From: Fibrobacter sp. UBA4297
Lineage (GTDB): Bacteria; Fibrobacterota; Fibrobacteria; Fibrobacterales; Fibrobacteraceae
Direction of reading: 5' to 3'
Assembly (NCBI RefSeq): GCF_002394865.1
Contig: NZ_DGUZ01000005.1
Coordinates: 1 to 41,520, forward strand
DNA length: 41,520 nucleotides
The notes under the pieces are model-generated. The model had not been told where the DNA came from, did not search any database, and saw only the letters and a program-made list of their open reading frames with translations. Positions 24,752 through 32,219 of this stretch are shown in pieces. How positions within the stretch are numbered: position 1 is the stretch's first letter; each line of letters begins with the position of its first letter. A program made the position numbers and the translations under genes.

Positions 24752-24837
24752 CATAACCATTCTAAACATATCCTCTTTTTTGAAAAGTGCTCCAAAAAAG
24801 CAAATACTTATCATTGATAAAAAATCCATAGTGGAAT
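24752..24837 (-). promoter_or_regulatory. Promoter and operator-like sites of the second GH10 gene
   Basis: On the minus strand TAGAAT (24759-24764) is the -10 box, with CTTTTC at the -35 position. The perfect palindrome TTATCATTGATAA (24808-24820) and ATTCCA-CTA-TGGAT (24824-24837) lie upstream, the latter centred near -78. Confidence 0.55.
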
Positions 24838-24855
24838 ATTCGTAATGGAGATGCC

Positions 24856-24932
24856 CGATCATCCCCGTCATCCCCGTCAAGCGAGGACAGGCGCGAGGAC
24901 AGGCGTCGGGCATGACAGGCTTCGGCGGGCAT
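24856..24932. repeat. Dispersed repeat with internal duplications
   Basis: The element contains CATCCCCGT twice and GCGAGGACAGGC twice, is bounded by GCCCGA/TCGGGC arms and ends with CATGACA followed by another GGCGGGCATGAC. It begins 8 nt downstream of the GH5 stop codon. Confidence 0.6.
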
Positions 24933-24940
24933 GACTATGC

Positions 24941-26599
24941 TTACTTGATGCGGTGGCCGGTGAGGTCGAAGTGGCGGCCATTTTTCTCAACAAAGAGCTT
25001 GTTGTTTTGGATGCGGAGGCGCGGGAAGGAGTTTTCGAGAGTGCGCACGGAGGAAGCGCGATTTGCGCGGATTCCGACCGTTTCTTCGCATTTTTCGCCT
25101 TCGCAGAAGCGAATATTGTCGATATTCACGTAATTGCCCACAATTTGCATCTTGAGGACGTGTTCACCGGCTGCAATTTCACCCAATTTAGCTTGCACGG
25201 CGGTATAAGTCGACCAGTCTTCGCCCTGTTTTGCAATAATGCTGTCAGAAACAGCCTTGTTGTCGATAAAGAGCTGCACGCCCGCCTTTTCTGATGCGGT
25301 CGCCATCTGGACGGCAACGCTGTATTCAGCCGTTTTTGCCACATTGACGGTATATTCAAGCCATTCGCCATCCTGCGTGTAGCCTAAAGCGTAGCCCTTC
25401 GAGAGGTCTGCGGAATCAAGGACAACGATGTCCACGGCATCCTTGCGGTAAGCACCGCCTTCGTTTGTGGAAGACTTGTCGTAGAACGAGACGCGGCTAC
25501 CGCCGAGGTCGTAATTTTCGGCTTCGAGCGTGCCCGGAATAGCAATCGCCTTGCCAGCAACCGGCTTTCCGTCTGCATCAAAACCGCCAAACGGGTCCTG
25601 TTGCGGGGGCGTCGTTTCGACCGTATCGGCCCATGCCATTTGCATGCGGTCCACACCGGACTGGTTCACAATCTGAAGCTTAATGTTTGCGCCCTCGCCC
25701 GTGCGCTTGGTCATGCTGTACCAGTCACCATCACGGAGGCCCGGCCAGTAGAAACTGCCCATTTCCCATTCGCGGAGCTGGTCCGACATGCCGCGGATGT
25801 AAGCGGTGAAGTAGTTGGTCGGAGCCTTGTTGTAATCCTGATAGTCGTAATGCACGCCCGCCTTGTCGCCAGGACTCATGGCGCCACCCCATTCCGTGCA
25901 GACGGTGCGGTCGATGTACTTGCCGACCTTGCCCTTGAAGCTGTTTTTCCAGCCCTGTTCAGTGGTGATGCTCATGTTCCAGAACGTGTATTCATGAACG
26001 GCAAAGAGGCAGCCTTCAAAGCGCGGGTCGTCGGCAATATCCGGGACGTTCCAGGCGAGGCCGGAGCCATCGAGCAAAATGTGGTCGCGCGGGACGTTCG
26101 GAAATTTCTTGAGCCAGTCCGCATAGAGATTGCGAAGGTCCGTCTTGTTATACATGTGCGGTTCGTTGAAAATTTCAAAGTAGGCGTTCGGATGGTCGCC
26201 GTACTTTTTCACGACGGTTTCCCACATTTTCCACCAGTCGTTCATGTTCTTCGGGCCGGCTGGTTGCGCGGGGCCCCAATAGCCAATGACAATGCGTCCC
26301 TTGGAAAGACCCACGTCAATAACGCCTGTATAAGTGTTCCAGAACTTGAGTGCAGTCGGCTCGTTGATAGGAATGCGGACGCTGTTCGTGCCGAACAGCT
26401 CCTGGAACTGCCCGATGACGCGCTCCGCAACGACAGAAGCCGATTCGTAAGTGTCCGAAAGGTTCATGCCCGAAAGCACGAGAACGTCCGAGACGAAGTT
26501 GTCGCGCTTATCCGCCCAGTTGACTCCGCGGAACTGGCTTGTGACAGCAAACAAGTTCACGCAAAGGACAAATACCAAACCAAGAACTCTCTTTTTCAT
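24941..26599 (-). CDS. Exported GH5 glycoside hydrolase with CBM6
   Basis: This 552-residue enzyme has a signal peptide ending near FAVTSQ (about 21). The GH5 domain spans about 22-340, with acid/base Glu146 in YFEIFNEPH, VHEYTFW, and nucleophile Glu236 in VCTEWGG. GH5 covers cellulases, mannanases and xylan-active enzymes; the attached CBM6 (about 370-510: IPGTLEAENYD, GYTQDGEWLEYTVNV, HVLKMQIVGNYVNID) and the neighbours favour xylan or glucan. The end is odd: after a short linker it stops at FVEKNGRHFDLTGHRIK, without the GIYxxRS strand seen in the sister enzymes. A dispersed repeat starts 8 nt after the stop. Either the sorting module is a shorter variant or it was truncated. GGGAGG lies before the ATG. 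Confidence 0.88.
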   Translation of the reverse strand: MKKRVLGLVFVLCVNLFAVTSQFRGVNWADKRDNFVSDVLVLSGMNLSDTYESASVVAERVIGQFQELFGTNSVRIPINEPTALKFWNTYTGVIDVGLSKGRIVIGYWGPAQPAGPKNMNDWWKMWETVVKKYGDHPNAYFEIFNEPHMYNKTDLRNLYADWLKKFPNVPRDHILLDGSGLAWNVPDIADDPRFEGCLFAVHEYTFWNMSITTEQGWKNSFKGKVGKYIDRTVCTEWGGAMSPGDKAGVHYDYQDYNKAPTNYFTAYIRGMSDQLREWEMGSFYWPGLRDGDWYSMTKRTGEGANIKLQIVNQSGVDRMQMAWADTVETTPPQQDPFGGFDADGKPVAGKAIAIPGTLEAENYDLGGSRVSFYDKSSTNEGGAYRKDAVDIVVLDSADLSKGYALGYTQDGEWLEYTVNVAKTAEYSVAVQMATASEKAGVQLFIDNKAVSDSIIAKQGEDWSTYTAVQAKLGEIAAGEHVLKMQIVGNYVNIDNIRFCEGEKCEETVGIRANRASSVRTLENSFPRLRIQNNKLFVEKNGRHFDLTGHRIK

Positions 26600-26693
26600 G
26601 AGATCCTCCCTTTTTTTATTAACCTACTATCCCCACCCATAAATGTATGCTATTGGATGTGGAATGTCGCATGCGTGAATGCAAGTTGTTTTG

Positions 26694-27080
26694 TCAATTT
26701 ATCAATAGGAAGAATCTGTAATTGCGAGTGTGTATGGCGACCCCGGAATAAATCCGGGGAGACATAGCGAAAGAAAAATTAGCGTGATTTTCAGGAGTCA
26801 ACGATATTGGATATTTTTTAAAAAGTATGGGAAGAGCAGGCAAGTAAGTTCCCGTATGCGCGCCCGTTACAAAAGTTCCATCAAGGTTTTGATAAATATA
26901 AGATGTTCTAGACACAGTCGCAGAAGCTATCTTAAAGTCTAAACCTTTTTCTCCAGCCCAAAGGTCACCGTCTAAGACCCAACGGGTAACCCATTCGCCA
27001 AGGGGCGTTTTAGTAAACATCGTAATGCCTGTGGAATAAGCGTCGCCAGAACATTCATTGTTTCCAGTAAATTTTAGCAT
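26694..27080 (-). CDS. Second frame of repeat unit A, conserved domain with altered C-terminus
   Basis: This frame overlaps the end of the upstream lipoprotein gene by 26 nt. Its conserved part (27054 down to about 26822) encodes NECSGDAYSTGITMFTKTPL and ends TGTYLPALPIL. It matches unit B with 8 synonymous codon differences and only three amino-acid changes (N/K, Y/Q, A/V), so the frame is or was under protein-level selection. After PALPIL the homology ends and the frame runs on into unrelated sequence, whereas unit B ends LLLR and stop. Function is unknown. The start is uncertain: ATG at 27080, or entry by translational coupling or frameshift from the lipoprotein. It may be a displaced C-terminal piece of a larger protein. 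Confidence 0.5.
   Translation of the reverse strand: MLKFTGNNECSGDAYSTGITMFTKTPLGEWVTRWVLDGDLWAGEKGLDFKIASATVSRTSYIYQNLDGTFVTGAHTGTYLPALPILFKKYPISLTPENHANFSFAMSPRIYSGVAIHTRNYRFFLLIN
26741..26759. repeat. Short CCCCGGA palindrome
   Basis: CCCCGGA and TCCGGGG flank ATAAA, followed by GAGACATAG. This resembles the dispersed GTGACA/ATGACA-tailed palindromes in this window. It lies inside the non-homologous 3' end of the unit A frame. Confidence 0.5.
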
Positions 27081-27705
27081 GGATATCAAGATTATCTTTT
27101 TTTAAAGGTCCTTGATTATCCCACAGGCAATCATAACTATAATATTTTTTACAACCTTCTAATATCGAAAATGAGTATCTACTATCCAGTATAAGATTTC
27201 CATATACAGTTTCTCTATCACACTCATACAAAGATAAACTACACCCCTTCATCACGTTTACGTCAACGGAATCGCCGCGAACGGTATAGGAATTAATTAT
27301 TCCAGAAAGGTCGATGTCGTATTTCTTTTCAACGTTGTTGATATCGATAAGGGATATACTTGCGCGTTTATTCGAATCAAGAACCAAATCAACACTAGTG
27401 TTTTGATTAAGCTCTGAATGAAAATAATTTTTTCTTACAATTTTTATTTCATTTTCTTGCACAAATTTATACTCAAACCCAGCAACACAACCATAATCAT
27501 CAGGAACAGCTACAGGTCCAAAAGAAAATTTCACATCACAAATAGAATCAAAAGGACAGATAATCCTAATGAAATTTGTCATTATTCCATGCTCTTTCAT
27601 TATATAGGAACATTCCCCCTCACCTGGATTTCCCCCGGTTGCAGGCATATCACACGCCACAAAACACAAGACTATCGATACAAGCAACATCCATAATTTT
27701 TTCAT
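27055..27705 (-). CDS. Lipoprotein, repeat unit A
   Basis: A 216-residue exported lipoprotein with lipobox LCFVAC (Cys18), a short Gly/Pro-rich spacer (MPATGGNPGEG) and a domain rich in cysteine and beta-forming residues (SYIMKEHGIMTN, CPFDSICDVKF, YDIDLSGI). I do not recognise a family. It is a close paralogue of the product at 27953: the first ~155 residues are largely the same, while residues 156-216 differ at about half the positions. GAGG, overlapping the end of the preceding second frame, is 7 nt before the ATG; that frame stops only 3 nt before this start, so translation is probably coupled. Its own end overlaps the next second frame. Confidence 0.75.
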   Translation of the reverse strand: MKKLWMLLVSIVLCFVACDMPATGGNPGEGECSYIMKEHGIMTNFIRIICPFDSICDVKFSFGPVAVPDDYGCVAGFEYKFVQENEIKIVRKNYFHSELNQNTSVDLVLDSNKRASISLIDINNVEKKYDIDLSGIINSYTVRGDSVDVNVMKGCSLSLYECDRETVYGNLILDSRYSFSILEGCKKYYSYDCLWDNQGPLKKDNLDIHAKIYWKQ

Positions 27706-27708
27706 ATA

Positions 27709-27918
27709 TCACCTCAACAGAAGTATGGGAAGAGCCGGTAAGTAGGTTCCCGTATGCGCTCCCGTTACAAAAGTTCCATCAAGGTTTTGATAAATATAAG
27801 ATGTTCTAGACACAGTCGCAGAAGCTATCTTAAAGTCTAAACCTTTTTCTCCAACCCAAAGGTCACCGTCTAAGACCCAACGGGTAACCCATTCGCCAAG
27901 GGGCGTTTTAGTAAACAT
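27709..27918 (-). CDS. Second frame of repeat unit B, conserved small domain of unknown function
   Basis: The frame encodes MFTKTPLGEWVTRWVLDGDL, then GEKGLDFKIAS, TSYIYQNLDGTFVTG and ends TYLPALPILLLR at a TGA lying 3 nt before the next lipoprotein ATG. The conserved frame extends upstream of this ATG to 27984 (including NECSGDA), but no good start codon or ribosome binding site is visible there. Comparison with unit A shows nearly all differences at synonymous third positions, which is direct evidence of coding. No known family is recognised. It could be the C-terminal module of a larger ancestral protein, copied together with its lipoprotein partner. Confidence 0.55.
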   Translation of the reverse strand: MFTKTPLGEWVTRWVLDGDLWVGEKGLDFKIASATVSRTSYIYQNLDGTFVTGAHTGTYLPALPILLLR

Positions 27919-27952
27919 CGTAATGCCTGTAGACTGGGCGTCACCGGAACAT

Positions 27953-28603
27953 TCATTTTTTCCAGTATATTGTAGCAGATATGTTTAAATCATCCTTTTG
28001 GAAGGGACCTTGATTATGCCAAAGGCACCTGTAACTGCTTTCTTTATCACAACCTTCTGTAGCAAGAAACGTATATTTACCATCTAGCAATTGATCTCCA
28101 TATACAGTTTCTTTATTACAATAGTACAATTTAAAACTACACCCCTTCATCACGTTTACGTCAACGGAATCACCATGGACCGTATAGGAATGGATTATCC
28201 CGGAAAGGTCGATGTCATATTTCTTTTCAACGTTGTTGATATCGAAAAGAGATATACTCGCACAATTATTCGAATCAAGAATTAAATCAACACTGGTATT
28301 TTGACTAGGCTCCGAATAAAAATAATTTTTTTTTACAGTTTTTGTTTCATTTCCTTGTGCAAATTTATACTCAAATCCAGCAACACATCCATAATCATCA
28401 GGAATAGCAACAGATCCAAAAGAAAACTTCACATCACAAATAGAATCAAAAGGGCAGATAATCCTAATGCCATTTGTCATTATTCCATGCTCTTTCATTA
28501 TATAGGAACATTTTCCCTCACCTGGATTTCCTCCGGTTGCAGGCATATCACATGCCACAAAACACAAGACCACCGATACAAGCAACATCCATAATTTTTT
28601 CAT
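27953..28603 (-). CDS. Lipoprotein, repeat unit B
   Basis: A 216-residue lipoprotein with lipobox LCFVAC, paralogous to the unit A product. The shared N-terminal two thirds contains CDMPATGGNPGEG, CPFDSICDVKF and NNVEKKYDIDLSG. The C-terminal third (KLYYCNKETVYG, LWHNQGPFQKDD) diverges. Both copies keep the CLW-NQGP motif and end IYWK followed by one residue. The start ATG has GAGGTGAT upstream. The partial second frame at 28618-28657 ends just before it. Surface exposure and a role in binding or protection are possible, but nothing in the sequence decides this. Confidence 0.75.
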   Translation of the reverse strand: MKKLWMLLVSVVLCFVACDMPATGGNPGEGKCSYIMKEHGIMTNGIRIICPFDSICDVKFSFGSVAIPDDYGCVAGFEYKFAQGNETKTVKKNYFYSEPSQNTSVDLILDSNNCASISLFDINNVEKKYDIDLSGIIHSYTVHGDSVDVNVMKGCSFKLYYCNKETVYGDQLLDGKYTFLATEGCDKESSYRCLWHNQGPFQKDDLNISATIYWKK

Positions 28604-28617
28604 ATATCACCTCAACA

Positions 28618-28657
28618 AAAGAATAGGAAGTGCAGGGAGATAGGTTCCCGTATGGTT
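28618..28657 (-). pseudogene. Stub of a third second-frame copy
   Basis: About 13 codons encode HTGTYLPALPIL, followed by LLR and stop, exactly as at the end of unit B. Seven of these codons differ from unit B and all seven changes are synonymous. Upstream the homology stops abruptly, so this is the 3' remnant of another copy. Confidence 0.6.
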
Positions 28658-28993
28658 TTCATTTTTGCAAACACCCCATGACTTTTGAGACATTTACTCT
28701 TCGCAGATACAATAATATAATTTTTCATGATCATTCATATCATTTATTCTAGAAGATGGTGCGAATTACATGGTTTCAAAACGACATTTGTATGGATTCC
28801 CACTCTCGCGGGAATGACGATGGGAAAAAGCCCCGGACTTTTGCAAGTCCAGGACCTTTGTGAGTGAGGAGGAAAGATTATTGCGCAGCCCTAGATCCTT
28901 CGACTTCGCTACGCTGCGCTCAGGATGACAATTGTGTATGGTGACCCCGTCCCGGCACAAGGCCGGGATGACATAAAGCGCGGGGTGGCAAGC
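28658..28993. other. Intergenic region with several dispersed palindromes
   Basis: No gene is supported. The stretch holds a CTCGCGGGAATGAC-type repeat (28793-28818), the GH95 terminator (28824-28853), a GATCCTTCGACTTCGC element ending CAGGATGACA (28890-28929) and a GTCCCGG/CCGGGATGACA element (28946-28973). A minus-strand frame across these repeats translates them into the well-known spurious HPERS and SRESGNP peptides. Confidence 0.7.
28824..28853 (-). terminator. Terminator of the GH95 gene
   Basis: On the minus strand CCTGGACTT and AAGTCCGGGG pair around GCAA and are followed by a CTTTTT tract. It lies about 140 nt after the GH95 stop, beyond two dispersed repeats. Confidence 0.6.
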
Positions 28994-31993
28994 TTAACGG
29001 ACAGTGAGTTTCATGGTCTTTTGCATGGAACCACTCTTGACGATGGCAAAGTACATGCCCGGCGCAAGAGGAGCGCCAACGCCAAATTCTGCGAGGCCTT
29101 CACCGTGGCCGCGCCGCGAGCCAATGAACTTGCCGTTCACACCAACAAGATGGACAACGTAATCATTTGCAGGGGCATTCACCATCAGCGCAATGGATGC
29201 GTGAGAGTACGGCACGCGACTTACGGAGAGTGAAGCATTACGCATTTTGGCCTGCGGGAGTGCCGTCGGATCAGCCTTTAAATTATACCAGTCTACGTTG
29301 CCAAGGTACGTATCTTCGCCGGTGTATGTAAACGTGAGTTTTTGCTTGCCTGCCGAGAGCGCAATCTTCGTAGAAGCTTCGTACCAGTCGTTCCAGCCTT
29401 TGGACTTTGTAGGGTCAACAGAGAGCGTTCCGAGAATCTTACCCGTAGAATCCGTGACCGTGATGACACTTTCTTTTTCGGAGCCTGTTGCAACGCGGCC
29501 CGTCAAAACATAGCTACCCGCAGCCGGAACATTCACGTAGTACTGCGTCCAGTCGCCATCATTAATCCAACCGATGTTCGGAGTGCCAAGAGAATCTTCT
29601 TCAATTTGCACGCCATCCATAGCCACGTAATTTTCCGCTTGGATTTTGTCCGTAATTTCGAGTGGTTCAAACGGTGCGTTTGTCACCTTGAGGTTACCAT
29701 CGAATTCGTAGACTTTGCCCGGAACGGTCGAGGTCGAGAACTTGTTAGAACCGGACACTACATTCAGCGTGCTACCCACGAGAGACTTGATTGCAACATA
29801 GGTAAGCTTGCCGCCCTTCCATGCCATGGAATCAATTTCAAAACCGCCACGGGCGCGGATGCCCTTCACGGAGCCGTTTGCCCACTGCGACGGGAGAGCC
29901 GGGAGCAAATTGATCCTGTTGTTGTGGCTCTGCATGAGCATTTCGTTCACGCCGGAGACAGCTCCGAAGTTACCGTCAATTTGGAACGGCGGATGAGCAT
30001 CGAACAAGTTGTTGTAAGTTTTGCTCGGCGTAAGCAGCATGCGAATCATCTTGTAAGCGTGGTCACCATCGTGCATACGTGCCCAGAAGTTGATTTTCCA
30101 AGCGAGAGACCAACCTGTCGCATCGTCGCCGCGCTGCTGGAGCGTAACGCCTGCGCCCTTGATTAAGTCCGGAGTTTCTTCCGGAGTAATCTGAGCACTC
30201 GGGAAAAGGCCGTACAAGTGAGAAATGTGACGGTTCTTGTTATTCGGATCGTCCCAGTCCTGGAGCCATTCTGTAATTTGTCCATACTTACCGGTCTTTG
30301 TCGGCGGCAAGCGCTTGACGGTCGCTTCCATTTTGCCACGCAGTTCTTCATCGACGCCGAGAATCTTGGAGGCTTCAATCGTGTAGTTCAGCACATCGCG
30401 GATAATCTGGTTGTCCATCGTCGGACCAAAGCAAACGTTATAGCCACCATGGTCATTTTCCGGGGAATCGCTCGGAGCGGTGACTAAATACTTGTTGCCC
30501 GTAGTCGGTTCTTCGACGAGGCTGTTTACGAAGAAGAGTGCAGCACCCTTCATTGTTGAATAAACGTCCTGCAGGTACGCCTTGTCCGTCGGATTGTAGA
30601 GGAAGTGTTCCCAAAGGTGGGTCGTGAGCCAGCCAGCACCTGTCGGCCAAAGTCCCCACGCACCGTCAATCGGAGCAGAGCGGTTCCAAAGGTCGGTATT
30701 GTGGTGTTCTACCCAGCCTTCATTTACGCCCCAGTGCACCTTGGCGGTCTTTTCGCCCTGCGGCACCATGGACTTGATTTTGTCAATGAGCGGCCAAACG
30801 CATTCTTCGAGGTTGCCGGATTCTGCCGGCCAGTAGTTCATTTCGAGGTTGATGTTTGTCGTGTACTTACTGCCCCATATCGGGTTCGTGTCCTTGTTCC
30901 AGATGCCCTGCAAGTTGGCCGGCTGGCCACCCTTACGGGAGCTTGCGATGAGCAAGTAACGGCCATACTGGTAGTGAAGTTCTACGAGAGACGGGTCGTT
31001 CGTGGAATTGAAATTCTTGACGCGGGTAGAGGTGATATCGCCTGCGCTCTTGTCAGCCGTGCCAAGGTCGAGCTTAACGCGGTTGAAAATGGTCTGATAA
31101 TCCTTGAGATGTGCAGCAAGTAAATCTTCATAGGATTTCTTGGCAACTTTCGACATGATGTCGGAAGCGATGGCACCCGGATCACCGCTCACATCGTTAT
31201 AGGACTTGAAGTTTGTAGCGGTCGTGAGGATAAGCGTTGCGCTATTTGCGCCCTGCACGTTGATGTTGCCATTGGATACAGAAACCGTGCCACCATCGGT
31301 AACAACAGTCAAGCGATTCTGAAACTTGATGGAATTGACCGTGACATCGTAAATGAGCGTGTTGCCGCTGGAGGTCATGCGGTTATTGCGATGCGGCGTG
31401 GTCATGGTTGCACCAAAACTCACCGAGCCATCCTTGTCCGCAGACAAGTGAACGACAATCACATGGTCCGGGTAGCTAGCGAAATATTCACGGGTATGCT
31501 TGACGCCGCCCACCGTGTAGGTTGTCTTTGCGATTGCAGTCTTGAGATCAAGTTCACGGCGGTAATTGGAAGAACCCTTGTGCGAAGTAGAAATCACAAG
31601 GTCGCCCACCGGCTGGAAACTTGCAGGACCTGGACCAATCATGTACTGGCTCACGATGGATTCTGCGGTGCGGTAGTCGCCACGCCACAAGGCGTCACGG
31701 GCGTCTTTCAAGTGGTTTGCAGCACCCTGCTTATTGTTGTCGCCAGGGCCGCCCGACCAGACCGTACTTTCGTTAAGGCCGATGTAATCCTTTTCAACAC
31801 CACCGTAAATAAGGCCACCCATGTAGCCGTTACCAATCGGGAGTGCATTCGTGAATTCAGAACCAGCATCGCTGTTGTACCAAAGTGTAAGCGGATTGTC
31901 CGTTGTTGCAAAAGTGCTTGTAAAGCCGACAGCGCAAACAAGCGCTGCAGAGCAAAGGATTCGGCTTGCTAAAGATTTCTTTATTCTAAACAT
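28994..31993 (-). CDS. Exported GH95 alpha-L-fucosidase/galactosidase with CBM6
   Basis: This 999-residue secreted enzyme has a signal peptide to about residue 29. The N-terminal beta-domain begins TLWYNSDAGSEFTNALPIGN, typical of GH95. The catalytic region includes TTNINLEMNYWPAE (Asn380, Asn382), SDSPEND (Glu512) and FQIDGNFG (Asp673), corresponding to the Asn/Asn/Glu/Asp set of characterised GH95 fucosidases. It would release alpha-1,2-L-fucose or L-galactose from xyloglucan or related side chains. A CBM6-like domain follows (about 795-920: IQAENYVAMDG, IGWINDGDWTQYYVNV), then a C-terminal module (VVHLVGVNGKFIGS, GMYFAIVKSG, ending LTVR). GAGGAG 6 nt before the ATG at 31993 fixes the start; 12 further upstream codons are unlikely to be translated. 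Confidence 0.92.
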   Translation of the reverse strand: MFRIKKSLASRILCSAALVCAVGFTSTFATTDNPLTLWYNSDAGSEFTNALPIGNGYMGGLIYGGVEKDYIGLNESTVWSGGPGDNNKQGAANHLKDARDALWRGDYRTAESIVSQYMIGPGPASFQPVGDLVISTSHKGSSNYRRELDLKTAIAKTTYTVGGVKHTREYFASYPDHVIVVHLSADKDGSVSFGATMTTPHRNNRMTSSGNTLIYDVTVNSIKFQNRLTVVTDGGTVSVSNGNINVQGANSATLILTTATNFKSYNDVSGDPGAIASDIMSKVAKKSYEDLLAAHLKDYQTIFNRVKLDLGTADKSAGDITSTRVKNFNSTNDPSLVELHYQYGRYLLIASSRKGGQPANLQGIWNKDTNPIWGSKYTTNINLEMNYWPAESGNLEECVWPLIDKIKSMVPQGEKTAKVHWGVNEGWVEHHNTDLWNRSAPIDGAWGLWPTGAGWLTTHLWEHFLYNPTDKAYLQDVYSTMKGAALFFVNSLVEEPTTGNKYLVTAPSDSPENDHGGYNVCFGPTMDNQIIRDVLNYTIEASKILGVDEELRGKMEATVKRLPPTKTGKYGQITEWLQDWDDPNNKNRHISHLYGLFPSAQITPEETPDLIKGAGVTLQQRGDDATGWSLAWKINFWARMHDGDHAYKMIRMLLTPSKTYNNLFDAHPPFQIDGNFGAVSGVNEMLMQSHNNRINLLPALPSQWANGSVKGIRARGGFEIDSMAWKGGKLTYVAIKSLVGSTLNVVSGSNKFSTSTVPGKVYEFDGNLKVTNAPFEPLEITDKIQAENYVAMDGVQIEEDSLGTPNIGWINDGDWTQYYVNVPAAGSYVLTGRVATGSEKESVITVTDSTGKILGTLSVDPTKSKGWNDWYEASTKIALSAGKQKLTFTYTGEDTYLGNVDWYNLKADPTALPQAKMRNASLSVSRVPYSHASIALMVNAPANDYVVHLVGVNGKFIGSRRGHGEGLAEFGVGAPLAPGMYFAIVKSGSMQKTMKLTVR

Positions 31994-32031
31994 AACGTTC
32001 TCCTCATAACCAAAACACACCGTTTTCATAG

Positions 32032-32066
32032 ATCCTATCGAGTTCTACGAACTCTCCAGGATGACA
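32032..32066. repeat. Dispersed palindrome with GGATGACA tail
   Basis: ATCCT and AGGAT enclose a perfect GAGTTC-TAC-GAACTC palindrome and the element ends in GATGACA. It lies in the upstream region of the GH95 gene. Confidence 0.55.
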
Positions 32067-32077
32067 GTTTTCCCTTA

Positions 32078-32146
32078 TAAAAAATACCCCTCGGAGAGGG
32101 GATTTCATATAGGTTTAGAATTCTTCTCATTGATTTTTTATCAATG
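32078..32146 (-). promoter_or_regulatory. Two hairpins upstream of GH95
   Basis: A perfect CATTGAT/ATCAATG hairpin (32128-32146) precedes a CCCCTC-GGA-GAGGGG hairpin (32087-32101), which on the minus strand is followed by a T-run. The second looks like a terminator or attenuator ahead of the GH95 gene. Confidence 0.45.
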
Positions 32147-32155
32147 GGCTTCAAT

Positions 32156-32198
32156 AAAAAAAGTCATCGCGGGGCGCTGTTAGAAGCCTCGCGATGAC
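32156..32198 (-). terminator. Terminator of the GH2 gene
   Basis: GTCATCGCG-G-GGC and GCC-T-CGCGATGAC form a long stem (32163-32198), followed on the minus strand by seven T. It lies just after the GH2 stop codon. Confidence 0.85.
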
Positions 32199-32219
32199 AG
32201 TTCTTCAATCGATTATTTC

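Larger units (their letters stand above)
26822..28657. repeat. Tandem repeat, 898-bp period, two full units plus a stub
   Basis: Unit A (26822-27719) and unit B (27720-28617) align without net gaps at an offset of 898. A third start (28618-28657) is homologous for about 40 bp. The block around 26823-27060 is about 95% identical to 27721-27958, whereas the last third of the lipoprotein gene differs strongly between units. The array begins and ends at the same point of the second frame. Confidence 0.85.

Noticed and set aside
26822..28657. Insertion sequence as the cause of the 898-bp repeat
   Set aside because: The unit encodes no transposase and has no terminal inverted repeats; tandem duplication by recombination is simpler.
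28766..28960. Minus-strand frame with HPERS and SRESGNP peptides
   Set aside because: These peptides are the usual translation of dispersed intergenic repeats, not a protein.
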